A stretch of 64,000 nt of DNA from NCBI GenBank assembly GCA_035485275.1, contig DATHOE010000046.1, forward strand, positions 1 to 64,000, read 5' to 3'. Positions within the stretch are counted from its first letter, which is position 1, and each line of letters starts with the position of its first letter. The notes under the pieces were generated by a model. The model saw only the letters and a list, made by a program, of their open reading frames with translations. It did not search any database and was not told the DNA's origin. The translations under genes and the position numbers were made by a program. Origin of the DNA: DAIDJD01 sp035485275. GTDB taxonomy: Bacteria; Oederibacteriota; JAJYGY01; DAIDJD01. Positions 63,725 through 64,000 of this stretch are shown here, piece by piece.

Positions 63725-64000
63725 CTATTCGTCCTCACCTTTGAATGGCGCCGGTACAATGGCCGGAACCATCTCCCAAGCTTTGATGGCTTCAAGAAAT
63801 GCGTCCATCTGCTTCTGGTCGTAATCGGTAGGCTCTCCTCGCCGGACCAAATGGGCGCCCAGCACAAAAAGCCGCTTCAATTTCTCAGAGAAGAAATAGC
63901 TGAACCGCACCGTGCGACTAGATCCAGCGGCCTGGAAATCCTCTGCGAATGCTCCGTTGCTCGCTGGATATAGCGAGAGAGGCCCTATCCGCTTTTGGAA
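63725..64000 (-). CDS. RelE/HigB-like toxin, 5' end outside the window
   Basis: The frame stays open to the right edge, giving 91 visible residues. RTVRFSYFFSEKLKRLFVLGAHLVR resembles, over residues about 29-53 of the visible part, the strand pair of RelE/Gp49 toxins (R-x-x-YFF-x-x-x-x-x-x-x-L-x-G). The C-terminal helix KQMDAFLEAIKAWE follows. The N-terminal part is missing because of the window limit. Pairing with an XRE gene supports a toxin-antitoxin operon. A second reading as an unrelated phage protein is possible. Confidence 0.6.
   Translation of the reverse strand, partial: FQKRIGPLSLYPASNGAFAEDFQAAGSSRTVRFSYFFSEKLKRLFVLGAHLVRRGEPTDYDQKQMDAFLEAIKAWEMVPAIVPAPFKGEDE

Overview
This window comes from a high-GC, Gram-negative (diderm) bacterium with a lipid A-bearing outer membrane. 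The evidence is lpxK, lpxB, waaA, an LpxL-type acyltransferase, lnt and lolCD, together with outer-membrane barrel proteins of the PorV/PorQ type. A respiratory complex I cluster, a System II cytochrome c maturation pair and a haem/sirohaem cluster show a quinone- and cytochrome-based respiratory chain. Proteins with FlgD-type Ig domains, Thr/Pro-rich linkers and PorV-like barrels recall poorly cultivated lineages near Elusimicrobiota/FCPU426/Omnitrophota or the FCB group. The sequence alone does not fix the phylum. Every gene from tRNA-Glu to the polyprenyl synthase (0.47-61.1 kb) is on the minus strand.

Layout from left to right (transcription runs right to left). Positions 1-468 are AT-rich and hold the start of an exported protein that runs off the left edge. 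tRNA-Glu has its own promoter and terminator. glgA follows. From 2.2 to 23.7 kb, 21 genes from murA (first) to lnt (last) are packed with overlaps or gaps of 20 nt or less: murA, a small exported protein, hisDCBHAFI, trpG/pabA, an FN3 outer-membrane protein, a DUF1537 sugar kinase, a zinc-ribbon membrane protein, hflX, a Gfo/Idh dehydrogenase, lpxB, a barrel-like protein, waaA, lpxK, lpxL-like and lnt. This joins wall-precursor, histidine and lipid A/lipoprotein synthesis in one apparent transcription unit. A two-gene unit follows (1236-aa FlgD-Ig protein plus PorV-like barrel). secA, a large acyl-CoA dehydrogenase and a 65-aa orphan gene with its own promoter and terminator come next. lysS-lolC-lolD-ilvE-CHASE2 adenylate cyclase form an operon. 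resB-ccsA-cysG(N)-hemX-hemA-hemC-cobA/hemD-GGDEF form a cytochrome/haem block. A 12-gene operon, ispB-like plus nuoABCDHIJKLMN (no nuoEFG), begins at a near-consensus promoter at 61.1 kb.

Right of 61.1 kb the base composition falls and the gene content becomes accessory: a Phd/YefM antitoxin with three helically phased repeats, a remnant PIN toxin with a 58-aa companion ORF, two small membrane proteins, and a HigB/HigA-like toxin-antitoxin pair cut by the window edge. A bipartite direct repeat of about 51 bp (61647-61698 and 62575-62625), plus two inverted partial copies, bounds these genes in a cassette-like arrangement. I consider this the most unusual structure in the window.

Several promoters fit sigma70-type boxes (TTGACA/TAAATT-like). 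At least two of them place the transcription start at or next to the ATG, so leaderless mRNAs are likely for the FlgD-Ig gene and the ispB-nuo operon, and possibly murA.
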